Assembly (NCBI RefSeq): GCF_039978735.1
Contig: NZ_JBDWAS010000045.1
Span: 62,001 to 126,000 of the forward strand
Origin: Maricaulis sp039978735
GTDB taxonomy: Bacteria; Pseudomonadota; Alphaproteobacteria; Caulobacterales; Maricaulaceae
Direction: 5' to 3'
DNA: 64,000 bases
Every line of letters starts with the position of its first letter. The first letter of the stretch is position 1. Below, in pieces: positions 25,153-33,641 of the stretch. The translations under genes were made by a program, and so were the position numbers. The notes below the pieces were generated by a model that saw nothing but the letters and a program-made list of their open reading frames with translations, had not been told where the DNA came from and searched no databases.

Positions 25153-26466
25153 ATGAATCAAGAAGCGTTAGATGACTCTCGCGAAATGCTTGACGAGCTT
25201 GAAGGTCTGTTCGTCAACAATCCGGATCTTGACCGGCTACGGGCCTATCTGGGTCGCTTCAATCCCATCAAGACGATGGGCATGGAGAATATGGAGATCC
25301 GCCACTCGGCGATTTTGGCTTGGCTACTCAACCCACAAGATACACATGGTCTGGGCGACAGCTTTCTGAAGGCCTTTCTTTCCGAGGCGCTGCGCGGAGT
25401 AGAGGCGTTAGCCAAGCCGTCAGCTCTTGAGGTTTCGCAAGCCGATATGATGGATGCCGAAATTCGGCGAGAATGGCGGAACATCGACATGCTGGTGCTG
25501 AGCCCGCGGAATGGCTGGGTCTTTGTCATCGAGAACAAGTTCCACAGCAACCAGCACACGAACCAACTCGAGCGCTATCTCGAGCTCGCCAAGGAGGCCT
25601 TTGTCGATAGCGAACAATACAAGATCGTGCGGGGCGTCTTTCTGACCCTGTGGGATGAGACGCCGGAAGACATTCGTTACGCACCGATCGACTACGCCTC
25701 GGTGTGCGAGTTGCTTGATCAGCAGGCCCTGTCAGGACGCACCCCCCTAACGCCCGAAGTTGAGACTTTTATCAAACACTATCTGGATGTGATCCGGGAG
25801 GCTGCCAGCATGAGCGAAGAGCAAACCGACATGGAGAAACTCGCGCGCCAACTCTATCAGGACCACCGGCGGGCGCTGGACTTCGTTTTCGAGTATGGAA
25901 AGGCGACGGAGTTTCTCGTCGCTGTCGAAGGCTTGTTTGGACACGGACTTGCTTATCTCGATGATTTTGCAGTCGACAAAGTCGACTTTGTGTTCGGGCA
26001 CGCCAATGCCCAAACAGCGAGCTTCCTGCCCTTTTCCTGGTACGAGGCCTTGGGCGAAGATGAATTTTTGTGGCATGGCTGCGAAAATTGGTGGGCAGGT
26101 TACCCCCTTAATATGTGGATCCAACTGACCGAGGATTCAGACGGTCGCCGCGGTCAAATCCGGCTGTACTCGGAAGTGGGCCCCCTGACAGATCATGCGT
26201 TCCGCAGAGCTTTGATAGAGACCATTGCCGAGGCAGCGGGAGACGCAGGTTCGGAACGGATCAAATTCCAGCGCGGCGCTGCCGAAGAAGGAAAAAAGTA
26301 TTCCAAGTTTCTCAAGAAAAACATCTTCCCCGTCGATGACATCCATGACCCTGACAAGATCAGCGGAGCTATCCGGAAAGCACTGAAAAGCTTCAAACCC
26401 GAGATCGACATTATCGCGAACGTGCTGCCGCAATTCATCGGTCACGGAAAGACGGAATCGTCATAG
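25153..26466 (+). CDS. PD-(D/E)XK nuclease family protein (PDDEXK_4-like)
   Basis: A 437-residue protein whose N-terminal half has the restriction-endonuclease-like core: E48 in ENMEIRHSAILAWLLNP, then D112 in NIDMLVL and E127-N-K129 in VFVIENKF. This arrangement matches PDDEXK_4 proteins, often found in islands and suspected in defence. The C-terminal half (about 215-437) has no recognised domain. Codon use is visibly less GC-rich than its neighbours, suggesting transfer. It is a lone gene between two long direct repeats, without a methyltransferase or partner. Function in restriction is inference only. Confidence 0.75.
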   Translation: MNQEALDDSREMLDELEGLFVNNPDLDRLRAYLGRFNPIKTMGMENMEIRHSAILAWLLNPQDTHGLGDSFLKAFLSEALRGVEALAKPSALEVSQADMMDAEIRREWRNIDMLVLSPRNGWVFVIENKFHSNQHTNQLERYLELAKEAFVDSEQYKIVRGVFLTLWDETPEDIRYAPIDYASVCELLDQQALSGRTPLTPEVETFIKHYLDVIREAASMSEEQTDMEKLARQLYQDHRRALDFVFEYGKATEFLVAVEGLFGHGLAYLDDFAVDKVDFVFGHANAQTASFLPFSWYEALGEDEFLWHGCENWWAGYPLNMWIQLTEDSDGRRGQIRLYSEVGPLTDHAFRRALIETIAEAAGDAGSERIKFQRGAAEEGKKYSKFLKKNIFPVDDIHDPDKISGAIRKALKSFKPEIDIIANVLPQFIGHGKTESS

Positions 26467-26612
26467 CAAGACCTACCCCGCTTTCACCTCGGAGGCAGAG
26501 CCCCGTCGAGACACTCGCCGACGGTCTCCGCTGGAAGAGGAGAAAGTCCACCGCCCGGTGGCCAGGCTTTAGTTCAGTAAGACCAGAGTGTCTGTTCGGC
26601 ACCACCAAACCT

Positions 26613-26846
26613 CGTCACCCTGACGAAGGTCAGGGCCCAGTTCGCAAGGCTGGGTGGCCGCCATCTCGCACCTATCCATACCCTCCACATTTTTCCCGGC
26701 CACCCGCTTCCGCGGGCGCAGGCTTCCGCCCGGCGAAGGCCGGGCAAAGCGCCGGGACCGACGGGAAGCGCATCGCTTGAGGTGATCTTCGGTAGATCCC
26801 GGACCTGCAGCCCGCCTTCGCGGGCTTCCGTCCGGGAAAAATGTGG
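26613..26846 (+). repeat. Dispersed repeats A + B (B copy 2)
   Basis: Unit A (26613-26685) starts CGTCACCCTGACGAAGGTCA and contains the hairpin CCTGAC/GTCAGG; it ends CCATACC. Unit B (26696-26846) follows ten bases later and is nearly identical to 24821-24971. A+B in this order recurs at 26884-27091 and 30128-30333, so they behave as one composite element. The 700-base gap 26467-27166 has no gene. Confidence 0.85.
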
Positions 26847-26883
26847 CGGTTGAAAGAGAGGGTGCAAACGTCTCAACTTCCAC

Positions 26884-27091
26884 CGTCACCCTGACGAAAG
26901 TCAGGGCCCAGTTCGTAAGGCCGGGTGGCCGCCATCTCGCACTTGTCCATACCCCTCCCGTTTTTCCCGGCTGAAAGCCCGGCGCAGGCCGGGCGGAAGC
27001 GCCGGGATCTACGGGAAACTCATCGCTTGAAATGATGTTCGGTCGGTCCCGGAACTGCAGCCTGCCTGCGCAGGCTTCCGCCCGGGAAAAG
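26884..27091 (+). repeat. Dispersed repeats A + B (B copy 3, diverged)
   Basis: Unit A (26884-26955) matches 26613-26685 closely. Unit B (26966-27091) keeps the ATCGCTTGAA and GGAACTGCAGCCTGCC core but is shorter and more diverged. It lies just upstream of the glutaminase gene and may contribute to its leader. Confidence 0.8.
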
Positions 27092-27166
27092 TAGAGAGAG
27101 GTGAAAAGAAAAGACAAACCGCCACCCCCGCTTGGAAGCGCACCAAATCCGCGTCATGCTCGCCGT

Positions 27167-28444
27167 ATGAACCGGTCCGGACTGTCCCGATTTTCCCGTT
27201 TTCGCGGGCGCCGTGCGCGCTTCGAGCATGATCGCAGCGACCGGGCGGCGCAGGATGAGCGGCTGCGTGTGCTGTGCCGGACGGCGAAACAGGCCGGTAT
27301 CGACACGACACGGGCGCTGGCGGAGCGGCTGGCGCGTGACGGCGTCGACCTCGACATTCCGCGCCTTGCCGGTCTGAAAGCGGCGCTGGAGGGGGAGGCC
27401 CGTCCGCTGAAGCCCGACGTGTTCGAGGCCGGCGCGGAAATTCCGGCGGACGCGCTGCGCCTGGTGGAGCGGACGCTGGACGGCCAGCTGGCCATTGCCG
27501 GTTTCGCCGGATTTTCCGGCCGCATCGCCAATCTGTTCGACTATGCCCGCGAGAACCGCGCCGGCACGGTGGCGAGCTATATCCCCGAACTGGCGCGCCA
27601 GGACCCCGACCGGTTCGGCCTGGCCGTGTGCAGCCTGGACGGCCAGCGTCTCGCCCTGGGCGATGCGGAGCAGGCCTTCTGCCTGCAATCGGTGGTGAAG
27701 CCGCTGAACTATGCCCTCGCCCTGGCGCTGAACGGCGAGAACCAGGTGCACCGCCATGTCGGCCGCGAACCCTCGGGCCGCCGTTTCAACGAGCTGGCGC
27801 TGGATCCGGACAACCGGCCGCACAATCCGATGATCAATTCCGGCGCCATCATGTGCGCCGCCATGATCCGTCCCTCGCGCTCTGTCACCGACCGGCAGGA
27901 GCTGGTGCAGCGCTTCGTCGCCTCGGCAGCGGGCGGCGCGGCGTGCGGTTTTGACGAAGCCGTCTACCGGTCCGAACGCCAGACGGCGGCGCGCAATCTC
28001 TCCCTGGTCAAGCTGATGGACGAGCATGATGCCTTTCCCGAAGGCACCGATACCGATGCCGCGCTCGATCTTTACTTCCGCACCTGCTCGCTGACGCTGG
28101 ATTGTCAGGGCCTGTCAGTGGCCGCGGCCATGCTGGCCAATGGCGGGGTGTGTCCGCTCACCGGCCACCGGGTGATCGACTCGCGCATCGTGCGCAACAC
28201 GCTGTCATTGATGCTGACATGCGGCATGTACGACTATTCCGGCGAATACGCCTTCTCGGTCGGCCTGCCCGCCAAGTCCGGCGTATCCGGCGGTCTGATG
28301 ATCGTCATACCCGGTATCGCCGGTATCGCGCTGTTCTCGCCACGGCTCGACCGCCAGGGCAATTGCGTGCGCGGTATCGAGTTTTCGCGGCGCCTGATCG
28401 AGGACTACCCATTCCACATCTTCGCCGGCGTCGCGACCGACTGA
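27167..28444 (+). CDS. glsA: Glutaminase with mitochondrial (KGA/GLS)-like architecture
   Basis: Hydrolyses glutamine to glutamate and ammonia. The 425 residues are about 115 longer than E. coli glutaminases. Catalytic S175xxK178 lies in FCLQSVVKPLNYAL; PHNPMINSGAI, FPEGTD, LANGGVCPLTGHRV, GMYDYSGEYAF and GLPAKSGVSGG follow. From memory these align almost gap-free with human GLS (IPQLAKFSPD, CLQSCVKPLKYA, EPSGLRFN, PHNPMVNAGAI). The N-terminal segment (about 45-130, with ARDGVDLDIPRL and SGRIANLFDYA) resembles the helical domain preceding the catalytic core in the animal enzyme. The ATG at 27167 was preferred to a start 22 codons earlier inside repeat DNA. Confidence 0.92.
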   Translation: MNRSGLSRFSRFRGRRARFEHDRSDRAAQDERLRVLCRTAKQAGIDTTRALAERLARDGVDLDIPRLAGLKAALEGEARPLKPDVFEAGAEIPADALRLVERTLDGQLAIAGFAGFSGRIANLFDYARENRAGTVASYIPELARQDPDRFGLAVCSLDGQRLALGDAEQAFCLQSVVKPLNYALALALNGENQVHRHVGREPSGRRFNELALDPDNRPHNPMINSGAIMCAAMIRPSRSVTDRQELVQRFVASAAGGAACGFDEAVYRSERQTAARNLSLVKLMDEHDAFPEGTDTDAALDLYFRTCSLTLDCQGLSVAAAMLANGGVCPLTGHRVIDSRIVRNTLSLMLTCGMYDYSGEYAFSVGLPAKSGVSGGLMIVIPGIAGIALFSPRLDRQGNCVRGIEFSRRLIEDYPFHIFAGVATD

Positions 28445-28504
28445 ACCGGCTCGCCAGGGCGGCGGGATGGCGTCATAGTGCCGGAAACCGGACCGGAGTC
28501 TGCC

Positions 28505-29131
28505 ATGATCGACCTCTCGCTTTTCCCGCTTTTCCTGGCCGCCGGCATCGCCCTGGCCCTGACACCCGGTCCCGACATGGCCTTCACCCTCGCCACCGCC
28601 GCCTCGCGCGGGCCGCGCGCCGGTCTGGGCGCTGTCGCGGGCATCTGCACCGGCGGTCTGGTGTGGACGATTGCCGCCGCCGGCGGGCTGGCCGCGCTGA
28701 TCGCCGCCTCCGAACACGCCCTGACAGCCGTGCGCTATGCCGGGGCCGCCTATCTGATCTGGCTGGGCTGGAAAACCTTTCGCAGCCTGGATGCACCCAT
28801 CGAGGCCGAGGGCGCCGGCAGCGCCGCGCGGGCCTTCCGCCGCGGCCTGGTGACCAATCTGCTCAATCCCAAGATCGGCCTTTTCTTCCTGGCGCTGCTG
28901 CCGCAATTCACCAATGCCGAACTGGGTCCGGTCTGGCTGCAGATGCTGATCCTGGGCCTGGTCTTCTTCGCCATCGGCGGCTGCGTGCTGACCGTGATCG
29001 TGTTTGCGGCCGGCGCCGCCCAGCAGCAGCTGAAATCCTCGCGCATTTCCCGCCGCGTGCTCAACGGCGTTGCCGCCACGGCGTTCGGCGGGCTCGGTCT
29101 GCGCTTGATCTTTTCGGGCAATGCGACCTAG
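28505..29131 (+). CDS. LysE/RhtB family amino-acid exporter
   Basis: A 208-residue inner-membrane exporter with six predicted helices. The signature LTPGPDMAFTLATAASRGPRAGL appears at about 17-40, and NLLNPKIGLFFLALLPQF at about 115-132. The family exports amino acids or related metabolites; specificity is unknown. The start at 28505 (MIDLSLFPLF) puts the first helix at the N terminus. It lies 60 bases after the glutaminase on the same strand and could share its transcript. Confidence 0.9.
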   Translation: MIDLSLFPLFLAAGIALALTPGPDMAFTLATAASRGPRAGLGAVAGICTGGLVWTIAAAGGLAALIAASEHALTAVRYAGAAYLIWLGWKTFRSLDAPIEAEGAGSAARAFRRGLVTNLLNPKIGLFFLALLPQFTNAELGPVWLQMLILGLVFFAIGGCVLTVIVFAAGAAQQQLKSSRISRRVLNGVAATAFGGLGLRLIFSGNAT

Positions 29132-29140
29132 AAGACGCCC

Positions 29141-29842
29141 ATGTCACACACCGCAGATCCTCGCCTCATTGTCGCGCTCGACGTGCCAACGACCGACCAG
29201 GCCTGGTCGATCGTCGAGGCCGTCGGCGATGCCGTCAGCTTCTACAAGATCGGCCTCCAGCTGCTGCCCGTGGGCGGGATGGACCTATGCCGCCGCCTGA
29301 AGGGTGCCGGCAAGGACGTCTTCCTGGACTTCAAGCTGCACGACATCCCCGCCACGGTGGAGAAGGCGACCCGGTCGATCACCGCCGGCGGCGCCGACCT
29401 GCTGACCGTGCACGCCGAACCGCCGGTGATGCGCGCCGCCGTCGCCGGGCGCGAAGGCTCAAGCCTGCGCATTCTCGGTGTCACCGTGCTGACCAGCTAT
29501 GACGACGCCATGCTGGCCGAGATGGGCTATGCCTATGGCGCCCGCGATCTCGTCCTGCGCCGCGTGGAACAGGCGCTTGAGGCCGGTGTCGACGGTGTCG
29601 TGGCCAGCGCCCACGAAGCCACCGAGATCCGCGAACGCTTCGACGATGATTTCCTGATCGTCACGCCGGGCATCCGGCCGGCCGGCGCCGACATCGGCGA
29701 CCAGAAACGCGTCGCCACCCCGGCTTCGGCCCTCGCCCAGGGCGCCACCCACCTCGTCGTCGGCCGCCCCGTCAACGCCGCCGAGAATCCGGCCGCCGCC
29801 GCACGGGCGATTGTCGAAGAGATGGCCGGCGTCCCGGCCTGA
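29141..29842 (+). CDS. pyrF: Orotidine 5'-phosphate decarboxylase
   Basis: Last step of UMP synthesis. A 233-residue TIM barrel with LIVALDVPT near 10, the catalytic DFKLHDIPATVEKA (the Lys-Asp charged pair) near 64-77, and VTPGIRPAGADIGDQKRV, VVGRPVNAAENP at the C terminus. It starts ten bases after the LysE-type gene. Downstream, 515 bases (29843-30357) contain only repeats. Confidence 0.97.
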   Translation: MSHTADPRLIVALDVPTTDQAWSIVEAVGDAVSFYKIGLQLLPVGGMDLCRRLKGAGKDVFLDFKLHDIPATVEKATRSITAGGADLLTVHAEPPVMRAAVAGREGSSLRILGVTVLTSYDDAMLAEMGYAYGARDLVLRRVEQALEAGVDGVVASAHEATEIRERFDDDFLIVTPGIRPAGADIGDQKRVATPASALAQGATHLVVGRPVNAAENPAAAARAIVEEMAGVPA

Positions 29843-29873
29843 GCATTTCCCGCTTTTCTGCCGCGTCCATCCG

Positions 29874-29941
29874 TCGTCACCCTGACGAAAGTCAGGGCCC
29901 AGTTCATAGGGCGGGGCGGATGCGAGTTCGCGCTTATTCCA
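29874..29941 (+). repeat. Dispersed repeat A, solitary copy
   Basis: CACCCTGACGAAAGTCAGGG with the following CCCAGTTCATAGG matches unit A elsewhere but is not followed by unit B. An inverted copy of its hairpin core (CCTGACCTTCGTCAGG) lies at 30001-30016. Confidence 0.7.
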
Positions 29942-30127
29942 TCTGTTGGCTGAATGTGGTCTGAGCCTCTATTGCCCGGATATTCCCTTGTGATCTGGGT
30001 CCTGACCTTCGTCAGGATGACGGCAGATGAGGCCTGAATTGAGTTTCGTTCATCTCCACCCAAATACCCGGACCGAAAGGCAACCCCAGAAGCACAGGTA
30101 AGCTCACACGACCGTCGCTCCCAATCA

Positions 30128-30333
30128 CCGTCATCCTGACGAAAGTCAGGACCCAGATCGTAAGGCTGGTTGATCGCGAACGCTCACTTGCCCATACCAC
30201 GTTTTTCCCGGCCGGAAGCCCGGCCCTGAGCCGGGCAAAGCGCCGGGACCGACCGGAAACTCATCGCTTGAAGTGATCTCCGGTAGATCCCGGATCTACA
30301 GCCTGCCTGCGCAGGCTTCCATCCGGGAAAAAC
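30128..30333 (+). repeat. Dispersed repeats A + B (B copy 4)
   Basis: Unit A (30128-30198, with CCTGACGAAAGTCAGG) is followed by unit B (30207-30333), keeping ATCGCTTGAAGTGATCTCCG and CTGCCTGCGCAGGCTTCC. The order and spacing match the two composite copies near 26.6-27.1 kb. Confidence 0.8.
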
Positions 30334-30357
30334 GGAGAGTTCGCTGTTCAATCAAGC

Positions 30358-30945
30358 CTAATCGTAAGGATAGGCCCGCACAGCCGCACGCGCCTGCGTA
30401 TCCATGGCGCGCACTTGCCGTGTCGTGTGCGTGAGGCCGGCAAAGCGCGTGCGCACCTCGCCCGAGGCGGAAATCAGGACGATCCCGCGATAGCTGTAGA
30501 GCGGCGTGAAGGGACGCTCGACCCCGCCGGCCAGCGCACCGGTGAAGAAGCTCGGATCCAGGGTGACGGTCTCGCGGGATGCCGGTGCGTAATCCGCGGT
30601 CTGCGTCACCCTATGGCGCACTGTGTCACTGGAACGGGTCTCGTATGTGGTCACAATGTCATACGAATGGTGCAACTGTGCGACGTCTGTGTGACGGGTC
30701 TGCCGCGGCGCGCCTTCCAGCCGAGTCACATCGGCGGAAAACCCTGACGGTTGAGGGCGTTGCGCCTCATCCGGCATCTGCGTGAAACGGCAGGCAGGGC
30801 CAGTATACGCCCCGGCCAGGGCCTGGCGGATATCCTCGGGCGAACACTCCCGCGCCGGCGCGCTGCCGGTCTGCGCAAACGCCGCCGGTGCCGCCAGGAG
30901 CGCGGTCGCCAAAACCATGAAAACAGTGCGTAAAGCGTGTGCCAT
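30358..30945 (-). CDS. Secreted protein of unknown function
   Basis: A 195-residue protein with a clear signal peptide (MAHALRTVFMVLATALLAAPAAFAQ). Two cysteines (in RECSPED and GPACRF) may form a disulfide. The rest has no recognised motif; it contains YSYRGIVLISASGEVRTRF near 155. The start at 30945 was chosen over a frame 15 codons longer because the signal peptide begins there. It stands alone. Confidence 0.65.
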   Translation of the reverse strand: MAHALRTVFMVLATALLAAPAAFAQTGSAPARECSPEDIRQALAGAYTGPACRFTQMPDEAQRPQPSGFSADVTRLEGAPRQTRHTDVAQLHHSYDIVTTYETRSSDTVRHRVTQTADYAPASRETVTLDPSFFTGALAGGVERPFTPLYSYRGIVLISASGEVRTRFAGLTHTTRQVRAMDTQARAAVRAYPYD

Positions 30946-31035
30946 TCCGGCACAGTATCGCGGACGGTCAGCCTTGCGAAGCCCGTGCACCCGGCACGCG
31001 AAACCGGGGATAAGTGCACACCTGTCCGCACCCCC

Positions 31036-31266
31036 TCAGAAGTCGCTTAGAATGCCCTTCTTCTCCCAGTCGCCATAGCGGGTGGGTTCCGGCCCGTTGC
31101 GGCGTCCGCCGGTTTCCGGCGGCAGCTCGGCCTCCGCCTGCGCCTTGCGGCGTGCCTCGGCCTCTTCCAGCGCCCGCCGGGCGGCCGGGCTCAATGTCTT
31201 GCCGGGCGCCGCATCAGCAGGGATTCCCGCCATGTCCGTCCCGTCTTGCCGTTCTTTCTGGGTCAT
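31036..31266 (-). CDS. DUF1674 protein, succinate dehydrogenase assembly factor 4-like
   Basis: A 76-residue protein. The C-terminal signature GPEPTRYGDWEKKGILSDF defines DUF1674, the family of mitochondrial SDHAF4/Sdh8, which binds flavinated SdhA before complex II assembly. The N-terminal half is disordered and charged (ARRALEEAEARRKAQAEAE). It is divergent from htpX, with 55 bases between the starts. Confidence 0.88.
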   Translation of the reverse strand: MTQKERQDGTDMAGIPADAAPGKTLSPAARRALEEAEARRKAQAEAELPPETGGRRNGPEPTRYGDWEKKGILSDF

Positions 31267-31321
31267 CCCATTTATCTAGTCCGACAGGGGCCTGTCGCCA
31301 AGAATGGATGCTGCCAGAACC

Positions 31322-32218
31322 ATGACTGCCAACGGACTACGAACCTTCCTCCTGCTCGCCGGCATGACCGCCCTCTTCATGGCGATCGGCTATGTGCTGG
31401 GCGGCGCTGCCGGCGCGATGATCGCCCTGGTCGTCGCCGGGGGCATGAACCTGTTTGCCTGGTGGAACAGTGCCGACATGGTGCTGCGCATGCACGGCGC
31501 CCGCGAGATCGGTCCGGACGAACGCCATCCGCAATTGCGCCAGTATGCCGCCGATGTCGAACACCTCGCCCGCCGCGCCGGCCTGCCGGTGCCGCGCGTC
31601 TTCGTGATCGAGAGCGACCAGCCCAACGCCTTCGCCACCGGCCGCGACCCCAATCACGCCGCCGTCGCTGCCACGACAGGCCTCCTCGCCCGGCTCGACC
31701 GGGAAGAGGTGCAGGGCGTGATGGCGCACGAGCTTGCCCATGTGAAAAACCGCGACACGCTGACCATGACCGTCACCGCCACCCTGGCCGGTGCGATCGG
31801 CATGCTGGCGAATTTCGCGCTCTTTTTCGGCGGCGGAAACCGGGCCGGGCTGATCGGCTCGATCGCCCTGATGATCTTCGCCCCCATGGCCGCCATGCTG
31901 GTGCAGAGCGCGATCAGCCGCGCCCGCGAATACGAGGCCGACCGGATCGGGGCCGAGATCATGGGCAAGCCGATGGCGCTGGCCAGCGCGCTGGAAAAGA
32001 TCGAGCGCACGGCCCGCCGCACCATCAATGACAGCGCCGAACGCAATCCGGCGACGGCCCACATGTTCATCATCAACCCGCTGAACGGCCAGCGGATGGA
32101 CAATCTCTTCTCCACCCACCCGGACACCGCCAACCGGATCGCCAGGCTGCGCGAAATGGCCGGCGCCACCGCCCCGGTCCGCTCCGGCCCCTGGGCCCCG
32201 CGCGGTCCGTGGGGTTAG
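31322..32218 (+). CDS. htpX: Zinc metalloprotease HtpX
   Basis: A 298-residue M48 membrane protease that removes misfolded membrane proteins. Helices occur at about 5-25, 28-48, 140-165 and 175-195. The catalytic VMAHELAHVKNRDTL lies near 135-149 and the third zinc ligand in SRAREYEADRIG near 205. An in-frame ATG six codons earlier (31304) exists; the start at 31322 gives the family-like MTANGLRTFLLLAGMTALFM. The tail is proline-rich. Confidence 0.95.
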   Translation: MTANGLRTFLLLAGMTALFMAIGYVLGGAAGAMIALVVAGGMNLFAWWNSADMVLRMHGAREIGPDERHPQLRQYAADVEHLARRAGLPVPRVFVIESDQPNAFATGRDPNHAAVAATTGLLARLDREEVQGVMAHELAHVKNRDTLTMTVTATLAGAIGMLANFALFFGGGNRAGLIGSIALMIFAPMAAMLVQSAISRAREYEADRIGAEIMGKPMALASALEKIERTARRTINDSAERNPATAHMFIINPLNGQRMDNLFSTHPDTANRIARLREMAGATAPVRSGPWAPRGPWG

Positions 32219-32270
32219 GGGCGGCACGGCGCATTAGACGGGCGCGCCTGCGCGTGCTAGCTCCCGCGCC

Positions 32271-33569
32271 ATGAAAGACGGATTGCCCCCGCGGCGCTGC
32301 GCCGCCCTGGCCTATGCCACCATCCTGCGCGACCGGCGCGCCCTGGAACCCGCGCTGGAGCACACGCCCGGCTATCGCAAGATGAGCGACCGGGACCGGG
32401 CCTTTGCGCGCGCCATCCTGGCGACCACATTCCGCCGCCTCGGCCAGACCCGCAAAGTGCTTGATCACTTCCTCGCCAAGCCGCTCGAGGAAACCACGGA
32501 ATACGCCGCCGCCCTGCTGGTCACCGGCGCGACCCAGCTTCTGTGGATGGACGGGCCGCCGCATGCGGTCGTCTCCACCACGGTCGCCCTGTGCCAGGAC
32601 ACGACCGAGACCTACGGGCTGAAGGGTGTGGTCAATGCCGTCCTGCGCAAGGTCAGCACGGAAGGAGCGGACCTCGCTGCCCGTACCGCCCCGCGCGACA
32701 ATCTTCCCGACTGGGTATCCCGCTCCTGGCGCAAGGCCTATGGCCCGGGCGCGCTGTCGCGCATCACCAATGTGCAGATGCAGCCGCCGCCACTGGATCT
32801 GACCGTGAAAGACCCGGTCGAGCGCGAACGCTGGGCCGAGGCGCTGGGTGCGGAAATCCTGCCGAACGGCACGCTGCGCCGCAGGGAGATCGGCGATATC
32901 ACGCAATTGCCCGGCTTCCGCGAAGGCGCCTGGTGGGCCCAGGATGCCGCCGCCGCAATCCCGGCCACCCTGCTGGGCGTGAAAGCCGGCGACCACGTCG
33001 CCGATTTGTGTGCCGCCCCCGGCGGCAAGACGCTGCAGCTTGCCGCCCTGGGCGCCCGCGTCACCGCTGTCGATGACAATGAGGGCCGGCTGAAACGCCT
33101 GCGGGACAATCTCTCGCGCACCGGGCTGCGCGCTGCGGTCACCGTCGAGGATGTCCGCCGCTTCCGGCCCAAGGGTCCGGCCGATGCCGTCCTCTTGGAC
33201 GCGCCCTGCACGGCTACCGGCACGATGCGCCGCCATCCCGAGGCCGGCTGGATCAAGAAGCCGGGCGATGTGCAGCGCATGTCCAAGCTGCAGCTGGAAA
33301 TGGCCGGCGCTGCCGCCCGCATGCTGCGTCCGGGCGGCTGGATGGTGATCTGTACCTGTTCGCTGCAGCCGGAAGAGGGCGAACAGCTTGCCGCCCGCCT
33401 GCTGGAGACCCGCAAGGATCTGAAGCCCGTCGCGATCCAGGACGGTGAAGTGCCCGGCCTGGCCGAAGCCATCACGCCGGAAGGCTGGCTGCGCCTGACC
33501 CCGGCCCTGTGGGCAGACCGTGGCGGAATGGACGGGTTTTTCGCGGCCCGGTTCGAAAAGAGCAGTTAA
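32271..33569 (+). CDS. rsmB: 16S rRNA m5C967 methyltransferase RsmB-like
   Basis: A 432-residue enzyme with an N-terminal NusB-like RNA-binding domain (about 1-130) and a C-terminal methyltransferase. SAM-binding motif I is VADLCAAPGGKTLQLAALG; the two catalytic cysteine motifs are LDAPCTATGTMRRHPE and VICTCSLQPEEGE. In alphaproteobacteria this RsmB-like gene regularly lies before rpe and purH, as here. The precise target is by homology. Confidence 0.92.
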   Translation: MKDGLPPRRCAALAYATILRDRRALEPALEHTPGYRKMSDRDRAFARAILATTFRRLGQTRKVLDHFLAKPLEETTEYAAALLVTGATQLLWMDGPPHAVVSTTVALCQDTTETYGLKGVVNAVLRKVSTEGADLAARTAPRDNLPDWVSRSWRKAYGPGALSRITNVQMQPPPLDLTVKDPVERERWAEALGAEILPNGTLRRREIGDITQLPGFREGAWWAQDAAAAIPATLLGVKAGDHVADLCAAPGGKTLQLAALGARVTAVDDNEGRLKRLRDNLSRTGLRAAVTVEDVRRFRPKGPADAVLLDAPCTATGTMRRHPEAGWIKKPGDVQRMSKLQLEMAGAAARMLRPGGWMVICTCSLQPEEGEQLAARLLETRKDLKPVAIQDGEVPGLAEAITPEGWLRLTPALWADRGGMDGFFAARFEKSS

Positions 33570-33641
33570 CCGGCCGCCTGCCGCAAAGGCCGGACCACCG
33601 GCCGTCTTGCGCCGGTCCGGCCCCCCTGTTATCGGACTTGC

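Noticed and set aside
25153..26466. A complete restriction-modification or defence system around the nuclease
   Set aside because: No methyltransferase, helicase, specificity subunit or immunity gene lies beside it; only repeats and argG or glutaminase flank it.
26613..30333. A CRISPR array
   Set aside because: The repeats are long, variable, irregularly spaced and without unique spacers of constant length; no cas gene is present.
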